A stretch of 64,000 bases of DNA, taken from Symbiodinium natans (Eukaryota > Sar > Dinophyceae > Suessiales > Symbiodiniaceae). The position numbers and the translations under genes were made by a program. This document shows positions 45,501 through 57,500 of the stretch, one piece after another. The DNA lies in contig CAJNDS010000079.1 in assembly GCA_905221605.1 (NCBI GenBank), forward strand, positions 34,501-98,500. Direction: 5' to 3'. Below the pieces are notes generated by a model. The model saw only the letters and a program-made list of their open reading frames with translations, was not told where the DNA came from and did not search any database. Positions within the stretch are counted from its first letter, which is position 1, and every line of letters starts with the position of its first letter.

Positions 45501-48500
45501 TCGAAGTGAAGATCGCAGGCTTCAGGGAGTACCGCGAGCAGACCTTTGATGGCAATCAGTCTAGGCCACAGAGGCGCACCGCACCGTGAACAGCAGTTGG
45601 GAAACACGAATCGCCTCTACAGATGCCGCCTGCATGGTCTTGATCTAAGGATCTTCGCTGCCTTCAAGTCATACGAGCAGCTGAAGAAGGATTGGCACGG
45701 ATTCGACAGGACACAACAACTTGAGGGCATGTGCAAAGGGGGCGTTTGTGCAGGTGACGCAACTGGCATGTCGCCAGCCTGGGGCACTCTAAGCACTGCC
45801 GAAACCCAATGGTTACCAGCAGGCACGAGAGCACGGCTTGTTAAAAGTAGTGTTTCAGACCTGGCCTCAGCTGGTGGAAAGCCTACTTGGGAATTCAGAT
45901 CTCCTTCCGGGATGATACCTCCAGCCATCCAGAGTATACAAGCGGCTGCTGGCCGAGGTGCCAGCCGGGCCCCAGAAGGAAGGCTGACAGTAGGTTAGGC
46001 GTGAGGTGTGGTAGAGGCTTGTGCGCATTGCTAGGTCTCTCGGCTCAAAGTCCTAAAATTCCAGGAACACACCGCAGGAAGCTGCAATGTGCTCGGTCGC
46101 ATCTCCGGCACTGCGCGTCGCTGGGATACCTCTCCCGAGTAGTGGCTTGGCGCAGCGCAGACTGCGCGGACCGGCAAAGCCGCATGCCCGCCATGAACGG
46201 ACCCTTCCGTGGTGGCAGAAGCTACCCCGGCTATCCCGCTTGGCACTGACAGCTGGCCTTCCTGCTGCACAACAGGCACTCCGAAAATTGGATCAGGGAT
46301 TCGGGGAGGTTCGTGGTAACTCGCAATAGCACGAAGACGAAGACTATGCAAATCTGGGGATTGGGTCGTTGGGTCGTGAGGCACGGAAGCTGCCCAGCGC
46401 CAGGTTCCAAAGCTTCGCTTGCGATCTGGATCAGTCGCTGGCGGCGCCTTTGCGCCGGAGGCGGCGGCATGGGAAGATTTCAAAGGAGCCCCCACCCAGG
46501 CAATGGAGCAATGGGTTTGTTTATCTCTCACTCTGTTGTTCCTCTTTTTTAGTGGCTCGCATGGGTGTACATATATAGAGAGATAGAGAGGCATTGTGTA
46601 TCTGTTTTCGGCTTTTGGCACCTCAGGTCGGCCGGCTGCGAGTCCTCTCCTACCCGGTCCGGCGCGGGGTGCGCTGCGTGGCCCTGGTGAAAGGCAACTC
46701 TCGTTTCGTGTTAATTATTTCACCACCCTCGGTGTAAAGTTGTCAGATTTTGAACTCAACTTTTCGCCTCGCCCGACCCTCTTCTCCTCGCCCGGTATAC
46801 TCCAGAGTGTCCCTGGAGTGCCCAACCCCAGAGTGTTCCTGGAGTGCCAACCCCATTGTGTTCCTGGAGTGCCCAACCCCAGAGAATCTCCACCCAGAGA
46901 GGGTGGGGATGTTCGGAGTAAAAGTTTCTTTTATTGCCTATTATTTTTGAGCATTGTTAGTGTTATTCAATGTTTGTTCAATTTTTGATTGTGCTTTGTA
47001 TTCTGCATACGTACGTGGCGTACGGAATATGGCAATTGGCAGATTTAGTGTCCTGTGTGCATGGGGTTTTGATCTGCAGGCAGCGTTGGCAATCAGCCTG
47101 TACCTGTCCGAATCCACTCCGAGTGTTTGTTGGGCGACGTGTTCGGGTCGGAGCGCTGCCAATGTGGGCCGCAGCTGCAAGCGTACATGCGCCACGTCGT
47201 TGGCAGCGACGCGCGCCCAAACGCCATTGCTTTGTACCTGCAGGCCGACGTTCCATGTTAAACACAGTTGCAGCTTTGTTTCACAGCTGCTTGTACTGTG
47301 CGCAGCAGCTAAAGTCTCATCAGCTGTCCTGCTTGTGAGCGCAGTTTCGCTGCTTGCCCACTCCAAGGGACACGAGGGAAAGGGCATTGGCTTTGCCAAC
47401 AAGCTGCGAGCATATTCGCTCCAGGCCACCAACGGTGCTTTGCAGAAAAGGGTCTTTGGTCGGGATTCTTGTTTAAAGGGTTCTCATATGTTCTCATATC
47501 GAAAAGCAGTGGCAGGACACCGAGGGTCTTTCAGAAGAGGACGCGAACCTTCGTTTGGGCTTCGCTCCTGACCTGCGGCAGTACAGCATGGCGGACGCTG
47601 CTTTGCGAGATCTGGGCGTTCAGAGCGTGGTGTTGTACACCAACAGCCGCCGCAAGGTTAACGGCCACCTGCTTGGTCAGTTATTTTAGGGGCCTAGGGT
47701 TTAGGGTGTAGGGTTGCGCCCATATGGTCTGGTGAGTCCCGTCAGGAATATTGACACGTCTGCATCCTAACATGTGCGGAAATTTGAATTTTGGCTAGTC
47801 ACATATGCAAGGATCTATACTGGCATGTGTGTACTGAGGTATCTCTGCACTGGTTGCCGCGGTTGTGCCGTGGTCTTCAGCCGAAAAGACTTGGTTAGAT
47901 CAGGACATTTGGTCCAAACTTGGTTCCTGAGAAGCTTGTACCGGCCTGTTTGGGTTTTATCCGGCAAACTTTGCTGTCGTGGCGCAGACTCTCTCTGGGC
48001 TCACAAACTGGCGTGAGATGCTCTGGCAGTGACAGCCCGCTCCACTGAGCAGCCCGACTCAGAATGATGCCGACGAGACATGAAGATCGGATGAGACCTC
48101 GGGAAGGGATCGCCAAGGCGGAATGGGGCCTCGCCAGAAGAACGACGTCATCCTTGCCTTTCCTCCCATGGGCATCCTGCCCAGAAATCCCGCTCCACGG
48201 TCTGGCTGCAGCCATAGGCGAGGTTCGTAGTTGTACGAGCGAGAGGAGAAAACAAGATGAGATGGGAGTGTTCGCTTGCTGCGCATGCCAGCTCGGACTG
48301 TGCACAAGTTGGTTTCGACAGCCTGGCTGGGTGAGACTTCTGTGGTACACATCTAAACCGCATTGACGGCTGAGATGGAGCAACTGTACACACGGCACCG
48401 AGATTGCTTAGGAACCACGAGGCTTGGGCCTTCGCAGCTGCTTGTGGCAGCCGCTGAGCACCCAAATCCATGCCAGAACTCCAAGCATCAAGACGATTCT

Positions 48501-51500
48501 AGCAAGCAGCGCTCGACCGAGCAAAACCGACACTGAGGGTCGCGGACGGAAGACGCAGCAGGGCCCGTCAACCGCCCCCCCCCCACTACGCCGGGTCCTC
48601 CCGAGCGCAGCTCCGTGCTTCCAGGAAGGCGCGGAAATCCTTTGCCTCCAGCATCGCCACTTCCAAAGTGCACAGTCATGGACAGACATTTACACAGGGT
48701 CGTGGGCCCGTGTCGTACTGTACGAGCGGGCGTCCACATCTACCCAGTACACCCCCAGTAGACCGGGTCTCCCCCAGCGCAGCTCCATGCTGCTTCCAAG
48801 CATCATGTCTCCGCAGCTTCAGCGCGGCGGCGCAGGGCCGCCCGCGCCCGATAGGCACGGATCAGAACGCACAGCTCCTGCATGAGGGCGGAATGTGCAC
48901 GCTGGGGCTCCTCGCCAGTCCGCGCAGCCACAGCCCGCGCAATGTGCTGGAGGACGATGCCCGCACCTTTGTCCCACGTGCCTGTGGATTCCACCACCAT
49001 CGGCACAAACACCACGCCCTGGCCCTCACAGGCCTGCGCAGTGCCCAAGTGCGCTTCCTTGTGGCGGGCGTAGGCAGCAGCCGCCGCGCCTGTCTCCCTG
49101 CCTGCCAGTGCTAGGGTCTCCTGCCGCTGAGGCGCTGTAACAGCGAAGTCAAGCGCAGCGGGAGACCCAGCAAGGGCAGGCAGAAAGACATCGGCAGGGC
49201 GACGTCTGCCTGTCTGCGTGTCTTCAGGGCAAGTGGGCAGCAGAAGGTTCGGGCGCTCCTTCTCCGGCCGAAGGCCAGCCCGCTCAGCCCAGGAACACAC
49301 AAGATCACGGACAGCGTTGTGTCTCAGAGTCCGTTCGCCGCCAGCCACACACATGCCAGCGTGGTAGCCCCAGCAGTCCAAGACCCCATCGCAGCGAGGA
49401 CACCAGCAATCATCAGTGGCTTCGGGCACCCCCAGGCGGATTCGCAACTCGGCAATGAAGGCGGCAGGCTCCATGCGCGTGCGTCCTGAGGGCATGGCGT
49501 TGAGGAAGGCGCGCGCCCCCAACCCCGCTTCAGAGTGAAGGGCAGCCCGAGCGACGTGGCTGCTGTGTTCAAGCTGGGCAGCGAAGCAGGTGGAGTCCAA
49601 AAGCTGAGACATGTCGCGTTGCTTGCTTTGCAAAGCAGCAGCAAGCGTAGCAACCCGACTGCCCACGGCGTTCTGGAACAGGTGGAAAGCCCCGACCACA
49701 TGGTTCGAGGTTTGAACGGCCTCCTTTGAGAAGTTGGGGTCGAGGTCACTGCAGTGTTCCAGGGAGGCCCCCACCGAGGCCAAGTAGGCAGCAGGCGCAT
49801 GGGCAGAGCAAGAGCGCAGCCCAAGCCCCGCGTGCGCGAGCCCTCGAGAGGCTTGCAACCACTGCTCAGCAGTAACATGGATGCCAGTGAGACCACCGAG
49901 GCACCGCCGCACCAGCCCATCAAAGTGGGCCAAAGCTGCAGCCTGAGCTGCAGGCGGGTTACAGCGCATGCTGTGAACCATGCGGCAGAAGCCGGCGCAC
50001 GCCCGCAGCAAGCGTAGTCCCACCTGGGGGTCCTCAAGCTCGGCCAGCGCCTCCAGCAATTCACCCGCTTTTTCTGCCCGCGCCAGGGTGTGTGTCTGGA
50101 TGAAGTCATCGTCCCCAATAGCGGCCCCCAGGAACTCGAAGTTCCTGAGCACTCTCCCAGAACCATCAGCATGGAGCAGCAGGGCAGCCGGGAAACTTGC
50201 GCGCATGATGCCCTCATCAATAGGTCCCAAAGCCACAACTTCGCACTTACGCAGGTTGAGTTGCAGTCCAATTGCGGAGGCCTGCTGCTGGACCAGGGTC
50301 AGAGCAGCACTGACCGCGGCAATGTCACCGGCAAGCACACCGTCATCCAGGAAGTGCATTGCAATGTCCAGGGTCCTGCCCTGGTGGAGCTGGCTGGCGA
50401 GAGGCTGCAAGGCAGCCGCGAACAGCAGCGGCCCGAGCGGGTCGCCCTGCTGAACACCAGAGCAGGACTCCAGGGTGCGAGCTCCAAACTGGAGCCGCGT
50501 GTGTTGCCGGTAGCACCAAGTAACCCAGCGTGCCAGAGCAGGGAAGCGGTTTGTAGTTTCATCAAGTACGGTGTCCCGGTGGACACAGTTGAAGGCATTG
50601 GCAAAGTCCAGTTTGACCAAAACCTTGCGAGAAGAACCCGCGTGGCGGTTAGTCCAAGCCCGCAGAACATGGACCGCTTTCTCTGCACCTCCTTTGACCG
50701 CGACCCCAACCTGAGCCGGCCAGAAATAGGCGCGAGCCTCATCACGGACCAGACTCATCAGGCACTTGCCAGTGAGCCGGCGCAGGAGCTCACCCACAGC
50801 AATGGGCCGGACGCCCCCGCTGGCCTTCGGCAGTGCGACCAGCCCAGCCCCGGCCAGCACAGGGGCGACACTAGGCGGAGCACGTCCTTGAGCAAGAACA
50901 TTGACGACAGCAGTGAGCTGCGAGAGGAAGGCCTCATGTCCGCCAGCAATGCAGGCGTCGCGCAAGTGCTGCACACGGAGGCCAGTGGGCCCCGGGGCTG
51001 TTTCAGCAGGAAAAGCACGCAGGCAGCGGGCCACCACCTCAGCCGCGACTTCAGGCGCAAGAGGAAGTTCCTGCGGCGGTCGAGCTGCGGGAGGAGCTCT
51101 CTGGGGATGAAGGAGTTCCAAAGCCCGAGCAGTCTCAGCGTTGTCAGGGCATAAGCCTTTAGACAACAAGGCCGCGCAGGCTTTTCTGTCGAACCCCTCC
51201 CTTCCCCACGCTTCAGCCAGGCCTCGCCGCTCCTCAGGCGTGGGCACTGCAGAACACCGCTGGCGGTGCTGTGGGCGCGTGTCCCATAAGGACCTGCGCT
51301 CCCCCTCCTGCCATCGCTGCATGCGATCCAGGACGAAAGCAGCGACGGCTCTCGCGTGCTTCTTCCCCCGTCGCGCTGGCGCGCAGAGTACACTTTGCGG
51401 CAGCATGAGTAGCTCGCGCCAGGCTTCCTCATCATTGCGATGCGCAACAGCAGCCAAGGCACGAGCGAGAAGCTGGTTCCAGAGGTGGCGTGCTTTGGCG

Positions 51501-54500
51501 GGGACGTGGCGCAAGGTGGCAGTCCGGGCTGCCTGAATGGCTTCAAAGGACGGCAAGTCCAGATCATCAGTATCCATGGGGTCGCCCTCAGCGACAGCAG
51601 CAGCCCGAGCAGCAGGGCGGCATGTTGGATGGATGCCAAATTTTTCTGACACACTAAGGCCACAAACCAAACACCGGGTGCGTCCATTGGCTTGCAGCCA
51701 GGCCTGTGGCACCTCGCCACCTGCTGCCCCAGCGAGGTGAGCGTCGATGTGCGAGCGCATAGCGGCCACATTGGCCCACCCTCGGGCCCGGGCAGCATCC
51801 GAGCATAGGCAGATGGACACGGGGCAGTAAACCCTACCGACTGCCTTGGCACTTGCAACTCGTGCAGCCGGTTGAGCAGCAGCCGCAGGCCCGGGGGCGG
51901 AGCCCGCGCGAGGAGGAGAGCGCTCACGAGGAGGCCGTTCTCCGCCAACAGGCGTGCCCGGTTCAGGTCCCGGATTGCTTGCTTCCCCCACCCTCTTCCC
52001 ACGATATGGCCAGCCAGACCAGCGCCGCATGCGTCTCCGAAACCAAGCCCCACGTCTACCTTTCCAGATGACAGTGCGGGCAGGGGCCTTCAGGCCCAGC
52101 AGCGGGTCCCAGGTAACCCACGCAGCTGGCTGTTGGGCATTCAACATGGCGGTGAAGGCTCGACGCTCTTGGCGGCCCAAACTTGCCGGCAGCCCGTCCA
52201 GCTCACCTTCCTCTTCACAGTGACAGACTCCAACTCCACAGGCCGAAAGCTGCGCCGCCAGCATGGTCACCCACCACCCTGCGCGACTCATGCCCGGCGA
52301 AGGCGCCATGGCCCGGCGCGACGTGCCTTGGTCGAAACTAACGGCGCCCCCTAGCTGCGCACAGCGGCGCCCAAGGGCGGCACCAGGCCCCCCCAGCTGT
52401 GCCCCTAGGCACCCAGGAGCAGGCCTACTTCTTGCCCAGCCCTGGTTTAGCGAAGCGCTTGAGCCAGCTCGGAACCCCAACCCGTAAAACCCTGCTGAGA
52501 TTCTATTTGTAGAAATCCTGCTGATTCTGATAAGGACTTAGCTGCCATGCTTCATGAAGTTCTACTGTGGTATGGGGGTTATCAGAGGTTCGGTTGTTCA
52601 CCGGTTCTTAGGGGGGAAACCGGGGATTAAGCCCGGGGCACCCGGCGTGCCGGTCTTCAGTTGATGGCCCTGCCAGGATGGACGTGGCAAGGCATGTCAT
52701 TCAGCAGTTGCGACCGGCTTGCATTGACATCATGCCACAGACCATGCATATACATGAAAACGGCAACAGATGATGACCGACTTCTGCGGACTGCATGCAT
52801 CAGTGCGTGAACGGACTGGGCGATGAGTGGATCCAGGCGAAAAACAGGCTACAAGGGCCCACCAATCCATGCGTCCGCTGTCGACGAAGTGCAAGATTTG
52901 GCACAGCTGCTTAGCTCACAACAAACTCCTGTGTGAATGCTGAGCTTTCTTTACCTGGCTGCAGCACGTTGTGTGGCCTGTGAGCTTTCGCTGAGCACTA
53001 TGAGACTACAAAGATCTGCCTGTATTGGGTCTTATGGTAGTGGCTAGAAAAGGTTGGAGCTCGCTCTCTTCTTCGTTGTCATGAAGAAGCCGTACGAGGA
53101 GCTACGGCTCAGCATTAGGTACTGTTGATTGACAAGCAGCTTTGTTGTTGCAAGGCTTTCAGTATTGGGGTCGACGACATGATTGCCCCCCGAAGCCCTA
53201 CACCCTAAACCCTTTTTGTTGGGGGGAGCGGGGCAATCTGGCAGAGAGTGAGGACTTGTTCCTGACGGGTGACACGTCCCAGACGGTCTCCCGTGCCGTC
53301 GAGTTCCGCTTCTGCGACCTCCGGTCGGTCTTCCATGATTTCAACCCTGGGGTGGCGTGGTCTGACCATGTCTGTTTCGGGGGCAACTTTGAAATCTTCG
53401 ACAAGGCGCCCAGAAGGATTAAAGTAAAGGTGAGAGAGTGGTACAGGTTTCATGTTTGCAGCGTGTGTGGTGTTTTCAATGAGATGCTGTATGAGACAGA
53501 GATGAAGCAAGTCAGTCAGGGTATGTTTTGGCGGCTGAGGTCAAAGTGCCCGAACTCGATCAGCTGCTCATCAACTACCGCAGCCACCAGAAGCCGCCGG
53601 GCTGTTAAATTAGGCGCTCAGGAGGCCGGCGATTTGCGGTGTCGACTTCGGTCCCTCGGCATTGTACCCTCTGAATCCGAGTGCATAGGATTTGCAACTC
53701 TTTGCGGTCAGGAAGTCGAGGAGTCTGCGGTTAGCTGTTCATCAGACAGAGATAGAGACCCCTTCGGCGCCCGAACCGCAGCCCGTTTTCCTTTGTTATC
53801 GCCCGGTTTTGGGAACATGAACTTCTCGGAGTCGAGACGGCGCTTTTCGAGACCCTCAGGCCTCAGGTAACATCCCGAGATGTCCCGAGCTGCCCACATG
53901 TGCCACCACAAGCTGCCACCCAAGTGCTTACAGGACCCTAAGACCCTAAGACCCTAAGACCCTACGACCCTACGACCCTAAGACCCTAAGACCCTAAGAC
54001 CCTAAGACCCTAAGACCCTAAGACCCTAAGACCCTAAGACCCTAAGACCCTAAGACCCTAAGACCCTAAGACCCTAAGACCCTAAGACCCTGAGACCCTA
54101 AACCTAAAACCGGAAAGCCCACGAGGATCCTGGCCCTGTCACACCGGGGTGTGGTGCAGCCCCTGGAAATGGCCTTCCCGCTCTTTGCCAAGAAGGGGCT
54201 GCGAAGCACTTTTCAGTCATTTTCAGTATGCTGCAACACAAGGTGGCGTTTTTGTTTTAGGACTGTTGCGAGCGGGCTGCGGGGCGCTTTCCCCGTTTCG
54301 AGGCTTGAGTAGTTTCCATTGTTTGGGATGTGAAGTTTCGCGTTCACGCTGTAAGGCCCAGCAATGAGGTTTTGGCTGGATTGTTGGAGATGCGGTTGAG
54401 GTAAGGTTGAAAGGTCACTGGATTTGGGGGGCGACAACTCTAAGTGTTGGCATTTCGGGCCGATTGGGCTTCCTGTTAAAGGGTGTAGGTACCTAGAAAA

Positions 54501-57500
54501 CCTTAGGGAAGCTTAGGGAGCCTTTAGGAGTAGTGGGGAGGATTAGGGAGCCTTGGGCTGCCCGGCCTGAACCTCCCTCCCTTCAGAACCCTAGAATCTG
54601 ACTTCAGGTGTTGGGTTTACAGTCAGCTCGAGTTTCCACCATTTCGGTGATGCTCCGCCCTCTGAAAGAGCAAGTTGTACCTGCAGTCGTGCATCACAGC
54701 CTGACCCCGAAGGCAGCTTTCTGTCCGACCCAGTCATAAACACTTCCGCCATGTAGCGTCGCATCGCATCATGTTGCTTCCATGAGAAACGTTCACAGCA
54801 AGGTACGCCATCGACAAGCTGGCAGCAGATAGGGGCCATCGGGCTGCTCTGCTGTCTTGGGGGGGGGGGACATAATGCAGCTTAAGGGTTGCCAGGAACT
54901 CCAATTGTGGTCAATGAGAGTGGCGAAAGTGTTGCGAGAGCAGCTGCCTCTAAGGACGTGTGCATGTTGAAGTTAGTTGGTTTCTCATGATGCACCCTGA
55001 GAAGCAAGCTGACATCTCCTCCGGGCTCGTGACCTCCCCGTTTGCCATGTGCATCGCACCCAAGGATGGTGTGCGCCCTATCATCGTTACGGATGTGCCG
55101 CTGGAAGAATCTCGCAGTAATCGGAGAGGCGTTTTTGCTTTGCGTTCGAGACTTCCGTGATCTTATCTTGTTGAAAAGAAGGGATCGATTCTGCCCAGGA
55201 TCTGGCCCAGCACATGTTCAACCTCGCCGGCTGCCACCCGGCAAAGAGTCGCCATGAGAAAATTGTCGCAAAACAGCGAAACGTGGGGAAGTTTTCGAGG
55301 GTTCTTCGCAGAACTTTTGGCCACGGCAAGCTAGGGGCTAGGGAGTTGAAGGATCTCATGCAGTGCAAGAAGGACATCAAGAGATTGGACTTAGTACTCT
55401 CTTCTTGAGCACTAAGGCAGCGCTGGTATCGCCTTCGGAGCAAGCCAGTGCATTCTGGCCATCGCCTTAGAGCTCCCGATGCTCCATTCCTGAGTGATGC
55501 GTATGTCTGAGAAACCTCGCACGGCAGCGGACCGATTCAGCTCTGGCAAAACATCAGAAAGTGTTTTTGCAGTGAAGGTTCGCAACGAAGAATCGCGAGA
55601 CCTGGCCTGACCTTTATTAAACAGAGACAACGTGGCAGGATGAAGGGACAGAAGGAAGCGAAACCCAAAATAGAACAGGAGTGCTTCAGAAGCCGATCGT
55701 CTGGGGTAGAGTTGCAGTCTGAGCAACTCAAGGAAAGAAGCTGCCAAAGTCGCTGTCGAACGCGCTCGTGCTGACCGTGGAGCAGTCAAAGGGTCTGGAG
55801 TTCGACGTTCCTTGGACCTGACAACGTCCGTTGTGAGGAATCTGTCTGACTTCGGCAATGGTTTCGCACTTCCCTGGAACCCTAAACCCTAAACAAGGAT
55901 TACTTAGGCACCAAACAAACCCTGAACCCTCTCCTAAACCCTGTCTTGTGAACCCATTTTCGAAAATCAAGAGACCCCTGATATAGATACTAAGGACCCT
56001 AACAAGGTATCCCTAAATTTCGGAAACCACCGAGTGAGAGTGAGAACGTGTCGCAGATGCATCCGTGCCCAGGACTGCATTCTGGTAAACTTCTTCACCG
56101 ACTCTCTGTACAAAGAGCAGCTTGGACAGGAGGAATCGATTGAGGACTCTTCTTTGGGGCCAACTCAAGGACTCTTGAAGCTCGCAGGAGTCACAGTTGA
56201 CATGGCAGTTGCAATAGCCTGGAAACTGCAGAGTGTCAGGTGGCGTACTATGGAGGTGTTTCGCGCCGAGCTGCTGGAGGAGTGGCAGAAGAGTGTAGGC
56301 AACTTCCGCCTTTGCAGACAGGGCGTTCTTTCCAAAGTTTTGACTGCTGTGAAGCTCAATCCTCCCAAGTGGCCCTCTTCACTTTGAAGGAGGATTCTGG
56401 GCAACACAAGCGGCCTCAGTTCGAGCGTATTCGGCATGCGCTTCTGTGCCCCTCGCCGTTGAACCCGACAATTTGAGGGCTTCTAGTGTTACTTGAGACG
56501 TCCGGCAGGCAAGCATGCTTGACCATCAGATCATGCCATAAGCCATGCAAATCCTTTTAAAAACCTGTCATGCGAGCAATATGTTTGCAACTAGCGGGGT
56601 TGGCGGCAGAAATAGAATCCAAACGAAAGAAGCAAAGAAAGCAAGAAACAAGTAGTTACAGGAAGAAAGATGCACAAATAAATGCATGCATAACCAACGA
56701 AACCTACTTGAAGCCTTGCAAGCTTGCTTTGAGAAGAAGAAGAAGAACATGAATGTTTATCCTTGTCCAAGCCTGTCATGCGAGCATTTTGCTTGCAAAT
56801 ATGCCCTAAACCTTAAACCCTAAACCTTAAGGCCCTAAACCGTTGTTTCATGAAGAAGATCATGCCAGAAGAAGAGGACTTACGTTAAGACACTATGCGA
56901 GGCGTTTCCAAGCCTGTCACGCGAGCATTGCGTTTGCAAACGGGACGAGGGGGCTGCAGAAAGAAAGAACGAAAGGAGAAAGGAGCGAAAGCAGAAACAG
57001 ATAACTATTGAAAGACGCAGAAAGAAGAAAGGACAACATGCAGAAATAAGCAGTGAGACACATATAGTTGCAGACAGGCAGAGCAGTGTTCGAGCAAAGT
57101 TAAAAAGCTGCCAGCCGTGCATAGATTCTTCACCAGCAGTTCTAGCAGTCTAGCATGCTCGCGTGAACATATGGGGGTGGGGACCCCTAACATAGTCCCC
57201 ATATAGTAGGATTCCCTCATAACAAGGACCCCGATAAGGTACCCCTAATTTGACACCCCCATATAGCAAGTACGCCGGTTCAGTCCGAGACCTTCATGGG
57301 GAGGTTTCAATCGTCGGCCTTGCACAGAGGGCTTAGTAACCTTTGTGAAGTTTAGGGTGATGTGCACTTCTTCGCATTTTTTCATGAGTGTGCCGGGGCC
57401 CTTTTTTGAGCTGCTGTTACACATACCTGAGGTTCGGAGCTCAAGCACCTCTACACAGCCATCACGCGCACAAAGCACGTGCTTCTCAGCCTGCAGTGCC

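Larger units (their letters stand above)
45731..52676 (+). other. 6.9-kb intron hosting a nested gene segment and a retroelement
   Basis: Flanked by the FDRTQQLEG exon and the [11 protein letters not shown] exon of the TRANK1-like gene. Contains a dispersed repeat (46715-46905), GTP cyclohydrolase II exons on the same strand (46627-47656) and the antisense non-LTR element (48803-52480). The boundaries follow from exon phases and carry some uncertainty at the 5' end. Confidence 0.65.

Noticed and set aside
46360-46420. [11 protein letters not shown] as the N-terminal RibA exon
   Set aside because: Resembles the AKLPT block, but no GT/GC/GA donor gives the phase 0 end required to join the exon at 46627.
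50090-51154. 354-codon plus-strand frame antisense to the retroelement
   Set aside because: It mirrors the retroelement coding strand, has no domain, and is explained by the GC-rich third positions of the minus-strand gene.
50758-52053. 431-codon second minus-strand frame over the retroelement
   Set aside because: Out-of-frame shadow of the retroelement frame that carries the zinc fingers and RT; no motif in this frame.
53933-54103. CRISPR-like array
   Set aside because: Direct 8-bp repeats without spacers; a telomere-variant satellite, not a repeat-spacer array. The same applies to 60046-60425 and 27345-27775.
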